Source: Serratia liquefaciens (GTDB taxonomy: Bacteria > Pseudomonadota > Gammaproteobacteria > Enterobacterales > Enterobacteriaceae). Taken from it: DNA of 64,000 bases. The notes below the pieces were generated by a model, which was given only the letters and a program-made list of their open reading frames with translations, did no database searches and was not told where the DNA came from. Below, piece by piece: positions 8,889 through 17,953 of this stretch; position 1 is the stretch's first letter, and each line of letters starts with the position of its first letter. The translations under genes were made by a program, and so were the position numbers. The stretch spans positions 124,001 through 188,000 of the forward strand of contig NZ_CP088930.1 of the NCBI RefSeq assembly GCF_027594825.1, read 5' to 3'.

Positions 8889-10310
8889 TTACGGTACGTA
8901 AATGATCTCGAAGCTGGAGGTTTTATCGTAGTAGGGCGTCATGCCGCCATCGACGTAGAAAACCTGCAGATCATAATGATAAACCAGCTTTTTATCTGGA
9001 TTAAGGATCAGATCCAGGGCCGAAACCTTGATAGTGACGTCATGATTGGGGTGGTCTTTGTTCAGCTCCAGGGTCTGGTTGTCGATATTGACCAAAATGC
9101 GTTTAATCGGACGCGGTCCCGACGGGTCATAAGCCGCACTGTCGCTTCTGAATTCAAGGGTTTTGTCGATATCCACCGGGGCGGACTGTTTGATAAAGTC
9201 GCGCACCTTGTCCTGATATTTGGCCTCCAGCGCCAACATCACCGGCAGATGGTCCGGATTGAAACCGATGAATTGCACCGCCAGATACCCTTTAAGCAGC
9301 AGGTTTTGCGGTGAGCGGTCGAATAACGCGTCCCAGATCAGCGCAAATTGCTGGGCGGGTAGCGTGAAGGAATCGACAATGCCGCTTTGCAGATTGATCA
9401 GCGCATTTTTCTCCTCGGTTTTACCCTCGGGCAACGCCAGCTGCAACGTCAGCGTGTCGGCATTGGCGAACGGCACCAGCCTGGCGTCCGCTTGCATTTG
9501 CGAAAACTGTTCTGTGGCGTTGGCAATTCGCCCCTGATTGACCTTGGGTAACAGAAAGTAGTCGAAGGTCACCTGGACTTCCCCCAGCGAGGTAGCGTGT
9601 TCAGGGGCGGAGAAAGAAATCGACAGCATGGGTTTGCCGTAGCCATCGGTGGCCAGCAGGAAGGTATCGGGCAGGTAGTAAAGGTAATTCTTGCGCACAT
9701 AATCCTGATAGTAGTTGTACCACAGCTGTTGGTACTCCAGCGGCGTCAGGATCAGTTGCAGGCGCGGCGGTGGCGGCAGGATGCCCTGATAGATATACGG
9801 GTAGTAGTTTTCGGCAAAGTAGAAAATCTTGGGATCGGTGACGGTATTGGTAATGCCGTGCTCGGTTTTAATCGCGACCACCAGCGTGGTTTGCGCATCG
9901 TAGTCGGACAAGGCCCGCAGCAGGGCGTCACGCTGCTCCAGCCGCTGCAGATCAAGCTGCGCCTGGTAGCGGTTTTCCTGTGACGTCAGCAGCACCTGAT
10001 CGAAGATCATCTCTTCGGCGCTGCCGAAGGCAGTAAAACTCAGCACCACATAGGGTATTTGCGGCACCTGACGGCTGAGCGCGAAGTCCAGTTTCATGCT
10101 CCAACTGGTGCCGTCGGTGCTGGTGGCAATCTGGTAGCGGGTTTCGCCTGAAACAACCTCGGTACAGACCTCGGCGGTCAGATCCTCCGCAGCCATGGGC
10201 GCAGCCCGTCGATAACGCAGCTGCTTGGCGGTGACGTCAGGAAACTGTTCGCGCGCATTCTGCAGAATAATTTGGTTCAGTGCCACCAGGTCATTGAGAA
10301 AGGTATTCAT
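8889..10310 (-). CDS. Unknown protein, last gene of nine-gene cassette (paralogue family member)
   Basis: This 473-residue protein has no signal peptide, no membrane helix and no family I recognise; it is predicted to be rich in beta strand. Two stretches resemble the other large proteins of the cassette. The first is YYLPDTFLLATDGYGKP at 211-227, followed by a short beta segment. The second, at 316-372, begins with TLPAQQFALIWDALF and continues through a strand-rich part with FNPDHLPVMLALEAKYQD. Here these modules sit in the middle of the chain, whereas in most relatives they sit near the N-terminus, so about 200 extra residues precede them. The ATG at 10310 has GAGGA upstream and overlaps the stop of the preceding gene by 20 bp, indicating coupled translation. 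Confidence 0.75.
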   Translation of the reverse strand: MNTFLNDLVALNQIILQNAREQFPDVTAKQLRYRRAAPMAAEDLTAEVCTEVVSGETRYQIATSTDGTSWSMKLDFALSRQVPQIPYVVLSFTAFGSAEEMIFDQVLLTSQENRYQAQLDLQRLEQRDALLRALSDYDAQTTLVVAIKTEHGITNTVTDPKIFYFAENYYPYIYQGILPPPPRLQLILTPLEYQQLWYNYYQDYVRKNYLYYLPDTFLLATDGYGKPMLSISFSAPEHATSLGEVQVTFDYFLLPKVNQGRIANATEQFSQMQADARLVPFANADTLTLQLALPEGKTEEKNALINLQSGIVDSFTLPAQQFALIWDALFDRSPQNLLLKGYLAVQFIGFNPDHLPVMLALEAKYQDKVRDFIKQSAPVDIDKTLEFRSDSAAYDPSGPRPIKRILVNIDNQTLELNKDHPNHDVTIKVSALDLILNPDKKLVYHYDLQVFYVDGGMTPYYDKTSSFEIIYVP

Positions 10311-12204
10311 GGTTATCCTCAGTAGATTCGGTTTGGGCCAGCGTTCTGAATTGGTTCAGGCAGGAAGAGGTCCAGAGGAAGCGCCCGTCGTGCCGACGGT
10401 ATAGCGGGCTTTCCAAGGGTTCCGCGGGCCATTGCCAGCGGGCCAATGCGTCAATCACGGGCGAGAGTTGCGGGATCCCCGCCTGTTTGGCGTACTCCAG
10501 GGTGGTGCGCCATTCGCCGGGGTGGGCGTAATAGGGGGTTAGCGTACTGAGCCGATCGTAACGGCCGTCGCTCCATTGCACCGCCTGATTCAGCATCTGA
10601 ATAATGCGTCGGTAGGCCGGCAATACGGCACCGTTTTCGCTCGTCAGCGTATGGAGCAGGATCAGCGCGTTGGTATTCACACAGCAATCCAGTTGGCGGA
10701 TGTCGTTGTCGTCCTTCATCCAGGTATAAAAACTTTGGCATTGTGCCCATTGGTGCTGTTCGGCGACCAGCCGGGGATCGACCCGGCGTACCTGATAGCC
10801 GTTCATATGTGAAATCGTCTGGCTGACCCGTGACAATGAAATGCGGCCAAACTTGTACAGCAGCTCGGTGATGATGGCGGTGTCGTCAATATCTGCGCAG
10901 ATGCTCTGGTTCTCCATCCATCGCGGATGGGCGGCGCTGGGCCAAAACCTGAAGTGGAACGGGCGGGCCTCGCAAGCCAGCAAAAAATCGAGCGCTTTCT
11001 CAATAAACGGCGCGGTCTGCGGGGTGTAATCCAGGGTGCGCAACACCTGCGCAGTGACAAAAGCGTTTTCATCCTGATGCCAGCGTCCGTCCGGCGTTCG
11101 GACATGGGCGGCAAAGGCGCCGCTGGCACACTGTTGCGCCAGCAGTGTCGCCAGACCCGGTCTTCCTGCCTTGAACGCCACAGGGGCAGTTTCCAGCGGC
11201 AACGCCTCAAAGCGGGTATTTTGCGGACTGAAGGTGCAACTGGTGGCGTGATGCCCTTGCAGATCAACCGAAAAGCCGACCACGTTGAACTGCAGGTCGA
11301 TCTGCTTATCCACCAGCTGTTGCAACAAGGGCAATGCCTGACCGTTTTGCGTCAACAAGGCTTGCAGCGCCGGGAATACGCGCTGGTTATCACCAAAGAA
11401 ACTGGCTGCCATGGTGAACAGGGTAAAACTTTCCAGCTTGCCGTCTGGAGCGTAGACCAGGCTAAAACCGTAGGTGGTGGGTGGAAAACCCTCGTGACTC
11501 AAGGTTTGCTGCAGGGCTTGGTCCAGCAAGGGTTCCAGCGCAGAGAACAGCGCCTCGCAGCCAAAAAAGGCCATTACCGTCGCAATATCTGCGTGGGTGA
11601 TGAGCGCGCTGTGCCACTGAAAGTAGTATTCGCGCGGCGAGGCCGGCCGCTCGGGATAATAGCCGGCCATCAGTAAAGATAAACCGGCTTGCCGACAGTC
11701 TTTCGTCGGGAAATCTTCCGCGTCGCCAGGCCAGGCGCAATCTTCAGGCACCTCCGAGTACACCTTGGTTTTAACCGCCTCCGGGGTATATTTTCGACCT
11801 AACCAGGAGCCGAACCTCAGAGGGAGAGCGCTTTGGCGCTGCATATGGCCTATCTCGGCAAAGCAACGTTCAGTATCAGGTTCAACAGGCGAGGCAGTGA
11901 TCTTTTGGCTGTGTCGATAAAAAGCCTCGATATCGCGGTTTTCCGCGTAGCGAGGTAAAAAAGGATCCAGCGTACAGGCAAGCGCCAGCGGCTTTGATGA
12001 CGAAACGGTGAACTCTAGCGGGCAACCGTTATAACCCAGCAGGCTGGTGTTAAAGGCGGCGGACAGGCAACCGGAAGCCAGGCGAGCCTGGCTGAAACGG
12101 GCGATCTCGGGCGCCAGCGTGGTCCGTAAATAGGGTGCTTTTTGGCACAGGGCGCTTACCAGGGCGTTCCATGCCGCTGGTAATACTGCATTGCGTTCGA
12201 CCAT
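10291..12204 (-). CDS. Prenyltransferase/terpene-cyclase-like alpha/alpha-toroid protein with DIDDTA motif
   Basis: The C-terminal half of this 637-residue protein reads as the alpha/alpha toroid of squalene-hopene cyclases and class II diterpene cyclases. It has DGRWHQDENAFVTAQVLRTL at 372-391, ENQSICADIDDTAIITELLY at 431-450, a VNTNALILLHTL helix at 509-520 and a final WTSSCLNQF helix. D-I-D-D-T-A at 438-443 matches the catalytic D-x-D-D motif that protonates isoprenoids in class II cyclases. The first 340 residues are different: GCPLEF near 60-65 and CTLDPF near 77-82 are faintly like aromatic prenyltransferases of the ABBA type, which I regard as weak. No signal peptide. Start ATG at 12204 lies 10 bp after the upstream stop. 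Whether it is an active cyclase is unproven. Confidence 0.7.
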   Translation of the reverse strand: MVERNAVLPAAWNALVSALCQKAPYLRTTLAPEIARFSQARLASGCLSAAFNTSLLGYNGCPLEFTVSSSKPLALACTLDPFLPRYAENRDIEAFYRHSQKITASPVEPDTERCFAEIGHMQRQSALPLRFGSWLGRKYTPEAVKTKVYSEVPEDCAWPGDAEDFPTKDCRQAGLSLLMAGYYPERPASPREYYFQWHSALITHADIATVMAFFGCEALFSALEPLLDQALQQTLSHEGFPPTTYGFSLVYAPDGKLESFTLFTMAASFFGDNQRVFPALQALLTQNGQALPLLQQLVDKQIDLQFNVVGFSVDLQGHHATSCTFSPQNTRFEALPLETAPVAFKAGRPGLATLLAQQCASGAFAAHVRTPDGRWHQDENAFVTAQVLRTLDYTPQTAPFIEKALDFLLACEARPFHFRFWPSAAHPRWMENQSICADIDDTAIITELLYKFGRISLSRVSQTISHMNGYQVRRVDPRLVAEQHQWAQCQSFYTWMKDDNDIRQLDCCVNTNALILLHTLTSENGAVLPAYRRIIQMLNQAVQWSDGRYDRLSTLTPYYAHPGEWRTTLEYAKQAGIPQLSPVIDALARWQWPAEPLESPLYRRHDGRFLWTSSCLNQFRTLAQTESTEDNHEYLSQ

Positions 12205-12214
12205 CGTCAGTCAC

Positions 12215-13870
12215 CTATGCCACGGCCGGGATAACGATGGCCGGTGGGTTTTCGCTGCCGTCTCGCGTGACGCTGTCACCGCCGACCAGCAGATAGGTGA
12301 TTTTGTAATTCACCGTCCAGGGTTTCTCGGTCAGGCAGCGATACTTGAAGGTTTGCTCTTCGGTCTTATCCGAATTAAACAGGTATTTCTTGGTTTTACG
12401 GCTCTGCTTGTCGTCCAGATAAGTCAGTTCGACAATCACCTGATTGCAATTTTCCCAGGAGAATTTTCGGTCGAGGAAAATCGAGATCTCGTTGAAGGTC
12501 AACACCGAACCGGGATCCAGGTTCAGCAGGGTCGAGGCCGAAATCGACCGTGGCTGATAGCTGCTGCTGCCTTCCCAACCGGTGGTAGCAGCAGACTTGA
12601 AGGCATATTCGCTGTCGATCACAAAGCGTTCATTCGGGTCTCTACTGCGGGACATGACCTTGCTCCATTTACCGTCATCGGCAGTAAAAGGCTCGGAAGT
12701 ATAAACCTGCTGGTTGTAACTGATTTTGAAGGTGGCGGCTTTAATGCCGTACTCGGCAAAGCCGTCTGGCCCCAGCACGGTGAAGTCGATTTTTTGGTAG
12801 AAAGGGTCGTTGACGTTAACTTCAATAAAGTAAGGCGGCTCCTTTTTGGCGCGCAGGATATCGCTGCCGATAAAGTTTTGCGGCACGGCAGATTGGCTGA
12901 GGGCTTTCGAGGAAATGTAGTTGAAGTTGAGGCTCTTGGTTTCTTCGATCCGCACCAGTTTTATCTCCAGAGAGGCACTGGGGAACAGCCCGCCTTTACC
13001 GCCTTCTTCTCCCTCTTTATTGCTCGAAATCAGCGAGTCCAAAATGGAGTCGCTGGCCGATTTGGCCTGGGTATTGCTGTCGTCATTAGGTTTGAGCGAG
13101 GCGGTAAAGAAGCTTTTCAGGATCTCTTCCTTGACGAATTGCAGCGCCCATTCTTTTTCTTTGGCTGCCTCTTCACTCGGCATGCTTTCGGTCACTTTGA
13201 TGATCAATTTCTGATCCTGCTGCAACTTCTTGATCACGCTGTCAAATCCCAGCCAGAAACTGGCGGGGGTTTCTACCGGGATTGGGATATTGGCGCCGAA
13301 TTTAAGGTCAAACTCCTTGTAGAGGCTTTCAAACTTGGCCTCGACTTCGACTTTTAACGCCGGGGTGATACCGGTAAAACCGAGGTTATAGGCCACGGCG
13401 GCCGGGGCCTGTGCCTTATTAAACGCGGTCTCGAGGATCACCGCCTGTTGCGGCGTCAGTTTGGCGCTGAAAATGGCGCTGTTATTGCCAAACAGGCTGG
13501 GGCACTGCGCGCTGATCAACTCGCCGTTGGCACTGCCCACGTCGAGCACAAAAAAGTTTACCGTACCTTTGTCATAGGGGACCTGCGCCTTACGGGCGGT
13601 TTTCGGATCAACTTTCAGTTTCCGCAGGTATTCGTTGAAGGCACTGTCCAGTTCGGCGGAATCGATGGCGGTATTCACCTCGAAGTTGAGGTAACCCCCT
13701 TGCTGGCCGGTGCCGTCGCCGGTGTACTTAATCAATGAAAAAATCGGTTTACCGTCTTTCTCTGCGATATGGATATCACCGGGTAAATACCAGAACTGAT
13801 TGTCATCAGAGTCATCGGCAAAGAAGGTGATATTTTTGATGGTGGCGGTTTTTGCTCTGAGTAATAACAT
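12215..13870 (-). CDS. Unknown protein of nine-gene cassette (paralogue family member)
   Basis: This 551-residue protein has no recognised domain, signal peptide or membrane helix. The N-terminus carries what I take to be the family module: FWYLPGDIHIAEKDGKP at 26-42 then KYTGDGTGQQGGYLNFEV at 48-65. A second shared module spans 138-190 (LTPQQAVILETAF, then GFTGITPALKVEVEAKF). A third, VNVNDPFYQKI near the middle, is matched by DLNDPFYQYI in the 716-residue neighbour. The last third is strand-rich with repeated patterns of alternating hydrophobics. The linker near residues 265-290 is rich in Ser, Asn, Gly and Glu and looks flexible. The ATG at 13870 has AAGGAA upstream and follows the previous stop by 9 bp. 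Confidence 0.75.
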   Translation of the reverse strand: MLLLRAKTATIKNITFFADDSDDNQFWYLPGDIHIAEKDGKPIFSLIKYTGDGTGQQGGYLNFEVNTAIDSAELDSAFNEYLRKLKVDPKTARKAQVPYDKGTVNFFVLDVGSANGELISAQCPSLFGNNSAIFSAKLTPQQAVILETAFNKAQAPAAVAYNLGFTGITPALKVEVEAKFESLYKEFDLKFGANIPIPVETPASFWLGFDSVIKKLQQDQKLIIKVTESMPSEEAAKEKEWALQFVKEEILKSFFTASLKPNDDSNTQAKSASDSILDSLISSNKEGEEGGKGGLFPSASLEIKLVRIEETKSLNFNYISSKALSQSAVPQNFIGSDILRAKKEPPYFIEVNVNDPFYQKIDFTVLGPDGFAEYGIKAATFKISYNQQVYTSEPFTADDGKWSKVMSRSRDPNERFVIDSEYAFKSAATTGWEGSSSYQPRSISASTLLNLDPGSVLTFNEISIFLDRKFSWENCNQVIVELTYLDDKQSRKTKKYLFNSDKTEEQTFKYRCLTEKPWTVNYKITYLLVGGDSVTRDGSENPPAIVIPAVA

Positions 13871-13879
13871 GGCGGTTCC

Positions 13880-15712
13880 TTAATTGAGGTTGGCGATATC
13901 GATATCGTCTTGAACGGTTGAGGTTTGGACGTACTCGGGTTTATCCCCTTGCCGGCCCGGTTGGTAGGTGAACCAGATCTCCAGGTCGACGCTAAGGCGT
14001 TGCGGATCGATTTGGTCGGCGCTGAACCGCTGGGGGGCGGCATCGGATTCGGTAAACTGAAAGACCTGCTGCAAGATGTCGTCATCCCCGGGCAGGTAGG
14101 CATAGCTGGCTGAAACCAGCACCATTTCGACCTGTTGCCAATCCATGTCGGCGGACAGTGTCAAGACGCGTTGGTGGTACAGGCTGGAGAACAGATACAC
14201 ATCCTGGCTGGTGGGTTCGCTCAATACCGCAGGGATATGGGGCGAATTGGCGGCGCAGCTGTACTCTTTGGTGACTTCAAACAGATAGAGGTCGGGGTTG
14301 GGCAGCATGACCGGATAGTTATGCTGCTGCGATGTCTCGCTAATCTGAAAACTTTTCGACAGGCTGGATGCCGGCAGCTTCATATGACGGCAGCGCAGGG
14401 TGACCAACACCGACTGGTACCAGCGCCAGTCAAATTGGCTGGCTGCCTTGATGACGAAATCATAGCGGCCATACAGCGACTCAATGTCCAGATAAACGTC
14501 ATTCAATTCGGTTGGCAGAGGGCCGGAATTGACCGATCTCACGCCGCCCACCGCCTGGTTGAGATAGACGGTGAAGTCGTATTCGACCGGCCACAGCATT
14601 TTTCCGGTTTTCGGATCGGTAATGCTGGGTGACCTGAAGGTTTTAGGGCCGGTATCGTCCTTACGGAAGGTGAACTGCTTGTTGTCCTTGCCGTAACGCA
14701 AACGCACCGTGACCAGTTGGACGTTCGCATCCCACTCATCCGACAGCAGATGGACCCGAACTTCGCGGTGGGCGAAGAAGTCATCCTGCAGATCGCTCTG
14801 ACCGATCACCCGATCGGCCTGATAGTCGGTACCGGCGACCAACTCGGCAAACAGTGCCTGCGGATAGAGCGAGCGTTTCACTACGGTGGTTTCGCTCAGC
14901 TTGCCGCTTAAACGTCGTTGATCAATATCCTCTACCGACAGCCGCTGCAGATAAAAACCGGGCTTTGGCTTGGCTTGTTGCGGCACATCGGCAAACACCG
15001 GGGTAAAAAACTCGCTGATCAAGATCTGCGTCAGTTCAGCCGCCGCCTGCGCAAAGTGGCCGTCGGGATCGGTGTCTCTGACTTTAATGGTCACGACTTT
15101 TTCGCTGATTAACCGCGACGAGGTTTCTTCTATATCGACGGAGAATATCAACAGGTTGAAACCGAATGACTCCTGCAGAAACTGATAAACCTGGTCCCAG
15201 CGGGCCTCCAGTTCGAAAGTGGCCGGTGGCAGCTGCTGCAGGTAGTCAATTTTATAGCTGATGGCGATGGGCGCGGTCGCGGGGGTTGCCATCAGGCTCG
15301 CCAGCAGGGCGATATCCGCCTCCGGGGGGAGTTTGGCCAGCAGGTAGCAGTTCTGTTGGTCGCTCAATGAGGTTTTGCTGGTTTGGCCGGCGACAAAGCC
15401 GGGGATGTCCAGGGTGGCGCTGCAGGCTATGGCCTGTAATGGCATTAATATCGCATCGCGAGGTATCTCCGGGCTGGCCGCTGCTGCTGCCTGCGCGGCC
15501 TCGTAGCTACTGGCCAACTGGGTTTGCAGCGACAGCATGGCATAGTAAACCGTCGCCGGCTGGCTGCTGTTACGGAAAATCTGCAGCTGGACGGCGGGCT
15601 GGTTTCCATCGATAACGCTAATGCTCGGTGCAGCCGCGCAATAGTAATAAATGGGTCTGTCCGGATCGGCTCGGATAAAACAGATGTTTTGCACTACGAT
15701 TTGGCTGTTCAT
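13880..15712 (-). CDS. Unknown protein of nine-gene cassette (paralogue family member)
   Basis: This 610-residue protein lacks a signal peptide and membrane segments. It shows weaker versions of the two shared modules: PIYYYCAAAPSISVIDGNQP at 20-39, and 128-184 with ADIALLASLM followed by LPPATFELEARWDQVYQFLQ. The second half contains two or more beta-rich repeats of similar shape, for example WRWYQSVLVTLRCRHMK and WQQVEMVLVSASYAYLPGDD, each a W-x-x-V-x-V strand pair. These look like tandem beta-sandwich domains. A 66-bp gap with a hairpin separates it from the gene upstream, the widest gap in the run of large genes. No function can be assigned. Confidence 0.72.
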   Translation of the reverse strand: MNSQIVVQNICFIRADPDRPIYYYCAAAPSISVIDGNQPAVQLQIFRNSSQPATVYYAMLSLQTQLASSYEAAQAAAAASPEIPRDAILMPLQAIACSATLDIPGFVAGQTSKTSLSDQQNCYLLAKLPPEADIALLASLMATPATAPIAISYKIDYLQQLPPATFELEARWDQVYQFLQESFGFNLLIFSVDIEETSSRLISEKVVTIKVRDTDPDGHFAQAAAELTQILISEFFTPVFADVPQQAKPKPGFYLQRLSVEDIDQRRLSGKLSETTVVKRSLYPQALFAELVAGTDYQADRVIGQSDLQDDFFAHREVRVHLLSDEWDANVQLVTVRLRYGKDNKQFTFRKDDTGPKTFRSPSITDPKTGKMLWPVEYDFTVYLNQAVGGVRSVNSGPLPTELNDVYLDIESLYGRYDFVIKAASQFDWRWYQSVLVTLRCRHMKLPASSLSKSFQISETSQQHNYPVMLPNPDLYLFEVTKEYSCAANSPHIPAVLSEPTSQDVYLFSSLYHQRVLTLSADMDWQQVEMVLVSASYAYLPGDDDILQQVFQFTESDAAPQRFSADQIDPQRLSVDLEIWFTYQPGRQGDKPEYVQTSTVQDDIDIANLN

Positions 15713-15741
15713 AGCGACAATCCCATTTGATAAAGGTGAAG

Positions 15742-15766
15742 GCAGGGCAAAGTTGTTTCGCCCTGC
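15742..15766. other. Intergenic hairpin inside the unknown cassette
   Basis: GCAGGGC at 15742-15748 pairs with GCCCTGC at 15760-15766. It falls between the 716- and 610-residue genes, in the only sizeable gap in the block of large genes. Without a T-run in the direction of transcription it is more likely an mRNA-processing or stability element than a full terminator. Confidence 0.4.
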
Positions 15767-15778
15767 GTTTTGTACCGA

Positions 15779-17929
15779 TTAGAACGTCACCACTACGATG
15801 GTGCTGGTGCCCGTCACGGGTTTTTCAACGGTTTTCTCCTGGTTGTCCTCGCCGTAATACACCGTGGCGATGTATTTGATCTGCGGCACGTTGTCAGCTT
15901 CGACCTGCATCAGATCAAAGGTCAGATACTGGGTGAGGGATTTAGTATCGAACTCGGTCAGCGCCAGGGATTGGGACTGCGTGAAGTTCCATTTCTGATA
16001 AAACACCACCATTTCAAAGGTGATCAGCGTGATGTCTTTCTGGCTTGGCTTAAAGATAATGGTGTACTTCTGCGCCTTCGGCAGGGCGTTGGCGACCAGG
16101 ATCTGATGACCGCGGATCAGCCCATATCCCGGCAGTTGCGGGTTGGTTTCAACCCCGCTGGGAATGTAGGTCAGGCTGTCGCCGTCCAGGGCATAGTAGT
16201 CGGTGGAGAAATAAATCGGTTTATCCACGTCGACGCCAATCGGATAGATAAAGGGTCTGGGTGGCGTAGATTCATTCACCACCTGATTATCTGTCTTGAG
16301 TTTGACCCCCTTGTCCGGATCGGAGTATTGCGTTTTGATCACCACCTGGCTAAAGACTTTCCAGCCCATAGGGTTAAGTAACGTAGAGATATCGGCATAA
16401 ACGATGCCGCATTCGGCCACGTTAATGGAGATAATCAAATCCTGATCGCTCTGAATTTCGCCGGAATGGTAGGGTTTGGCCTGCAGACCGGTAAAGTTGA
16501 CGGTGTAGGAATACTTAAATGCACGGCCCAGTTCGGGTTTGATAAACCACTTACCGGTTTTTTTCGGGGTGCTGTCGCTCGGGGAAAACTGCAGGGTGCT
16601 CTGGTTGTCTTTATCATAGATGGCAGTCACCACGATATTGGCGACGTTATATTGCGCCAAATCGTCGGTAACGAAAAATTCAGGCTGTATGTACTGGTAG
16701 AAAGGATCGTTGAGGTCGTACTCTTTAAAGTACTCTTTCAGATTGGGTTCGCCGACGATGGATCGGATAGACGGCAACTGAGTCTGTGGGGCGATAGCGA
16801 AGGAAACCACCGAGTTTTCATCATAGACGCGGGTAAAACTTTTGGTTTCTTTGAGGCTGGATTGGAATTTATCAAAGCCGTCGGCGTCATTGAGCAATTC
16901 GAGGCTCATATCCAGCCCGGTTTGGCTGCTTAAAATCTGCTCTACCTGTTTCTGCCCCCAGGCGGTCAGACCCTCTTTCCACTTGATGTACTGGGCATCA
17001 TCCATTCCCATTTCCTTGGCGGTCAACCCGACCTGAACGTCGATTTTGATGGCGCCTTTCTCGATATATTCTCGCTCAATCTTTTTCTCATCGGCCGACC
17101 AGGTGTGGTAACTGATGCTTTGCGTCACCGACTTGGTGATCTCGCTGTCGTAGCTGACGGTGACCTTGGCCGCCGGCAAAGAGGCGTCCAGGTTAAAGTC
17201 GAAGCGAATGCCCACGCTGGAGTTTTTGTCGGTGCCTTGCAGCACCTGTTCGAACAAAGTAGCGCCTTCGCCGGTCAGCGACAGGCTGAAAACGGTATTG
17301 TTATCTCCCAGGCCGGAGGGTGACAGCGTGGTCGGGATCTGGCGGTAGAATTTGTCGTTGCTGTCGAGAATCAAAGCCGCCTGTGCCGAGGTGTATCGCG
17401 GTTGCATCAGCTTGATTTTTTCGGCATTTTCCGGCAGTAGCTGAGCAAGAAACTGGTCAGGGCCCTTGTTGGGATCGTACAGGGCGACAAACTTGCTGGC
17501 CTGTTCATCGTTCAGGCCGCAGTTGCGCAGCGCGGTGTCCATAGTCGCTTTTTTGGTCGCGTTCTCGGGATCTGCCGCGTAGTCCTGTTCCGCTTTGACA
17601 TACTTGACGATCAGGGCTGATTTCGCCTCCAGCTGGCTTTGGATATTGCCAAACAGCTGGGCGCGAATTTTGGCCTGCAGGTCTACCGTTGGGAACGGCA
17701 GCATCACGGTAAACTGCGCGTAGCCGCCCTGGGTGTCTTCGCTGCGATACTTGTAGAACATAAAGCTTGGACTGTTCGTATCCCTGGCGACAAACACCGG
17801 CGTTTCAGGCACCACGTAAAAAATGTCCTTGTCGAGGCTGTCTCCGTAACAGGTATAGGCGCACTCTTTAATGCCCAGGTATTTATCCGTGGGGATTTTG
17901 ACCGATTGCTGCAAAGCGGTGGTTAACAT
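15779..17929 (-). CDS. Unknown protein of nine-gene cassette, largest paralogue
   Basis: The 716-residue product is the largest of the cassette. It carries the clearest copy of the shared N-terminal module: FYVVPETPVFVARD at 37-50 and KYRSEDTQGGYAQFTV at 60-75. A helical insertion (about 85-180) separates this from the second module at 217-265 (SLTGEGATLFEQVL, then LDASLPAAKVTVSYDSE). DLNDPFYQYI at 405-414 matches the 551-residue neighbour. The C-terminal 300 residues look like successive beta-sandwich domains. There is no signal peptide, membrane helix or catalytic motif that I recognise. The ATG at 17929 follows AGAGGAA and lies 24 bp after the upstream stop. Confidence 0.75.
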   Translation of the reverse strand: MLTTALQQSVKIPTDKYLGIKECAYTCYGDSLDKDIFYVVPETPVFVARDTNSPSFMFYKYRSEDTQGGYAQFTVMLPFPTVDLQAKIRAQLFGNIQSQLEAKSALIVKYVKAEQDYAADPENATKKATMDTALRNCGLNDEQASKFVALYDPNKGPDQFLAQLLPENAEKIKLMQPRYTSAQAALILDSNDKFYRQIPTTLSPSGLGDNNTVFSLSLTGEGATLFEQVLQGTDKNSSVGIRFDFNLDASLPAAKVTVSYDSEITKSVTQSISYHTWSADEKKIEREYIEKGAIKIDVQVGLTAKEMGMDDAQYIKWKEGLTAWGQKQVEQILSSQTGLDMSLELLNDADGFDKFQSSLKETKSFTRVYDENSVVSFAIAPQTQLPSIRSIVGEPNLKEYFKEYDLNDPFYQYIQPEFFVTDDLAQYNVANIVVTAIYDKDNQSTLQFSPSDSTPKKTGKWFIKPELGRAFKYSYTVNFTGLQAKPYHSGEIQSDQDLIISINVAECGIVYADISTLLNPMGWKVFSQVVIKTQYSDPDKGVKLKTDNQVVNESTPPRPFIYPIGVDVDKPIYFSTDYYALDGDSLTYIPSGVETNPQLPGYGLIRGHQILVANALPKAQKYTIIFKPSQKDITLITFEMVVFYQKWNFTQSQSLALTEFDTKSLTQYLTFDLMQVEADNVPQIKYIATVYYGEDNQEKTVEKPVTGTSTIVVVTF

Positions 17930-17953
17930 AGGGTGTTCCTCTTGTTTATGTGA

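Noticed and set aside
10927..11676. Plus-strand frame of 249 codons inside the toroid-protein gene
   Set aside because: It is opposite a protein with recognisable toroid motifs and shows no domain of its own.
12191..13357. Long plus-strand frame (388 codons) opposite the cassette genes
   Set aside because: It is antisense to the 551-residue gene, has no ribosome site and its residue composition is that of a reverse-complement shadow. The minus-strand frame has a good ribosome site and fits the operon.
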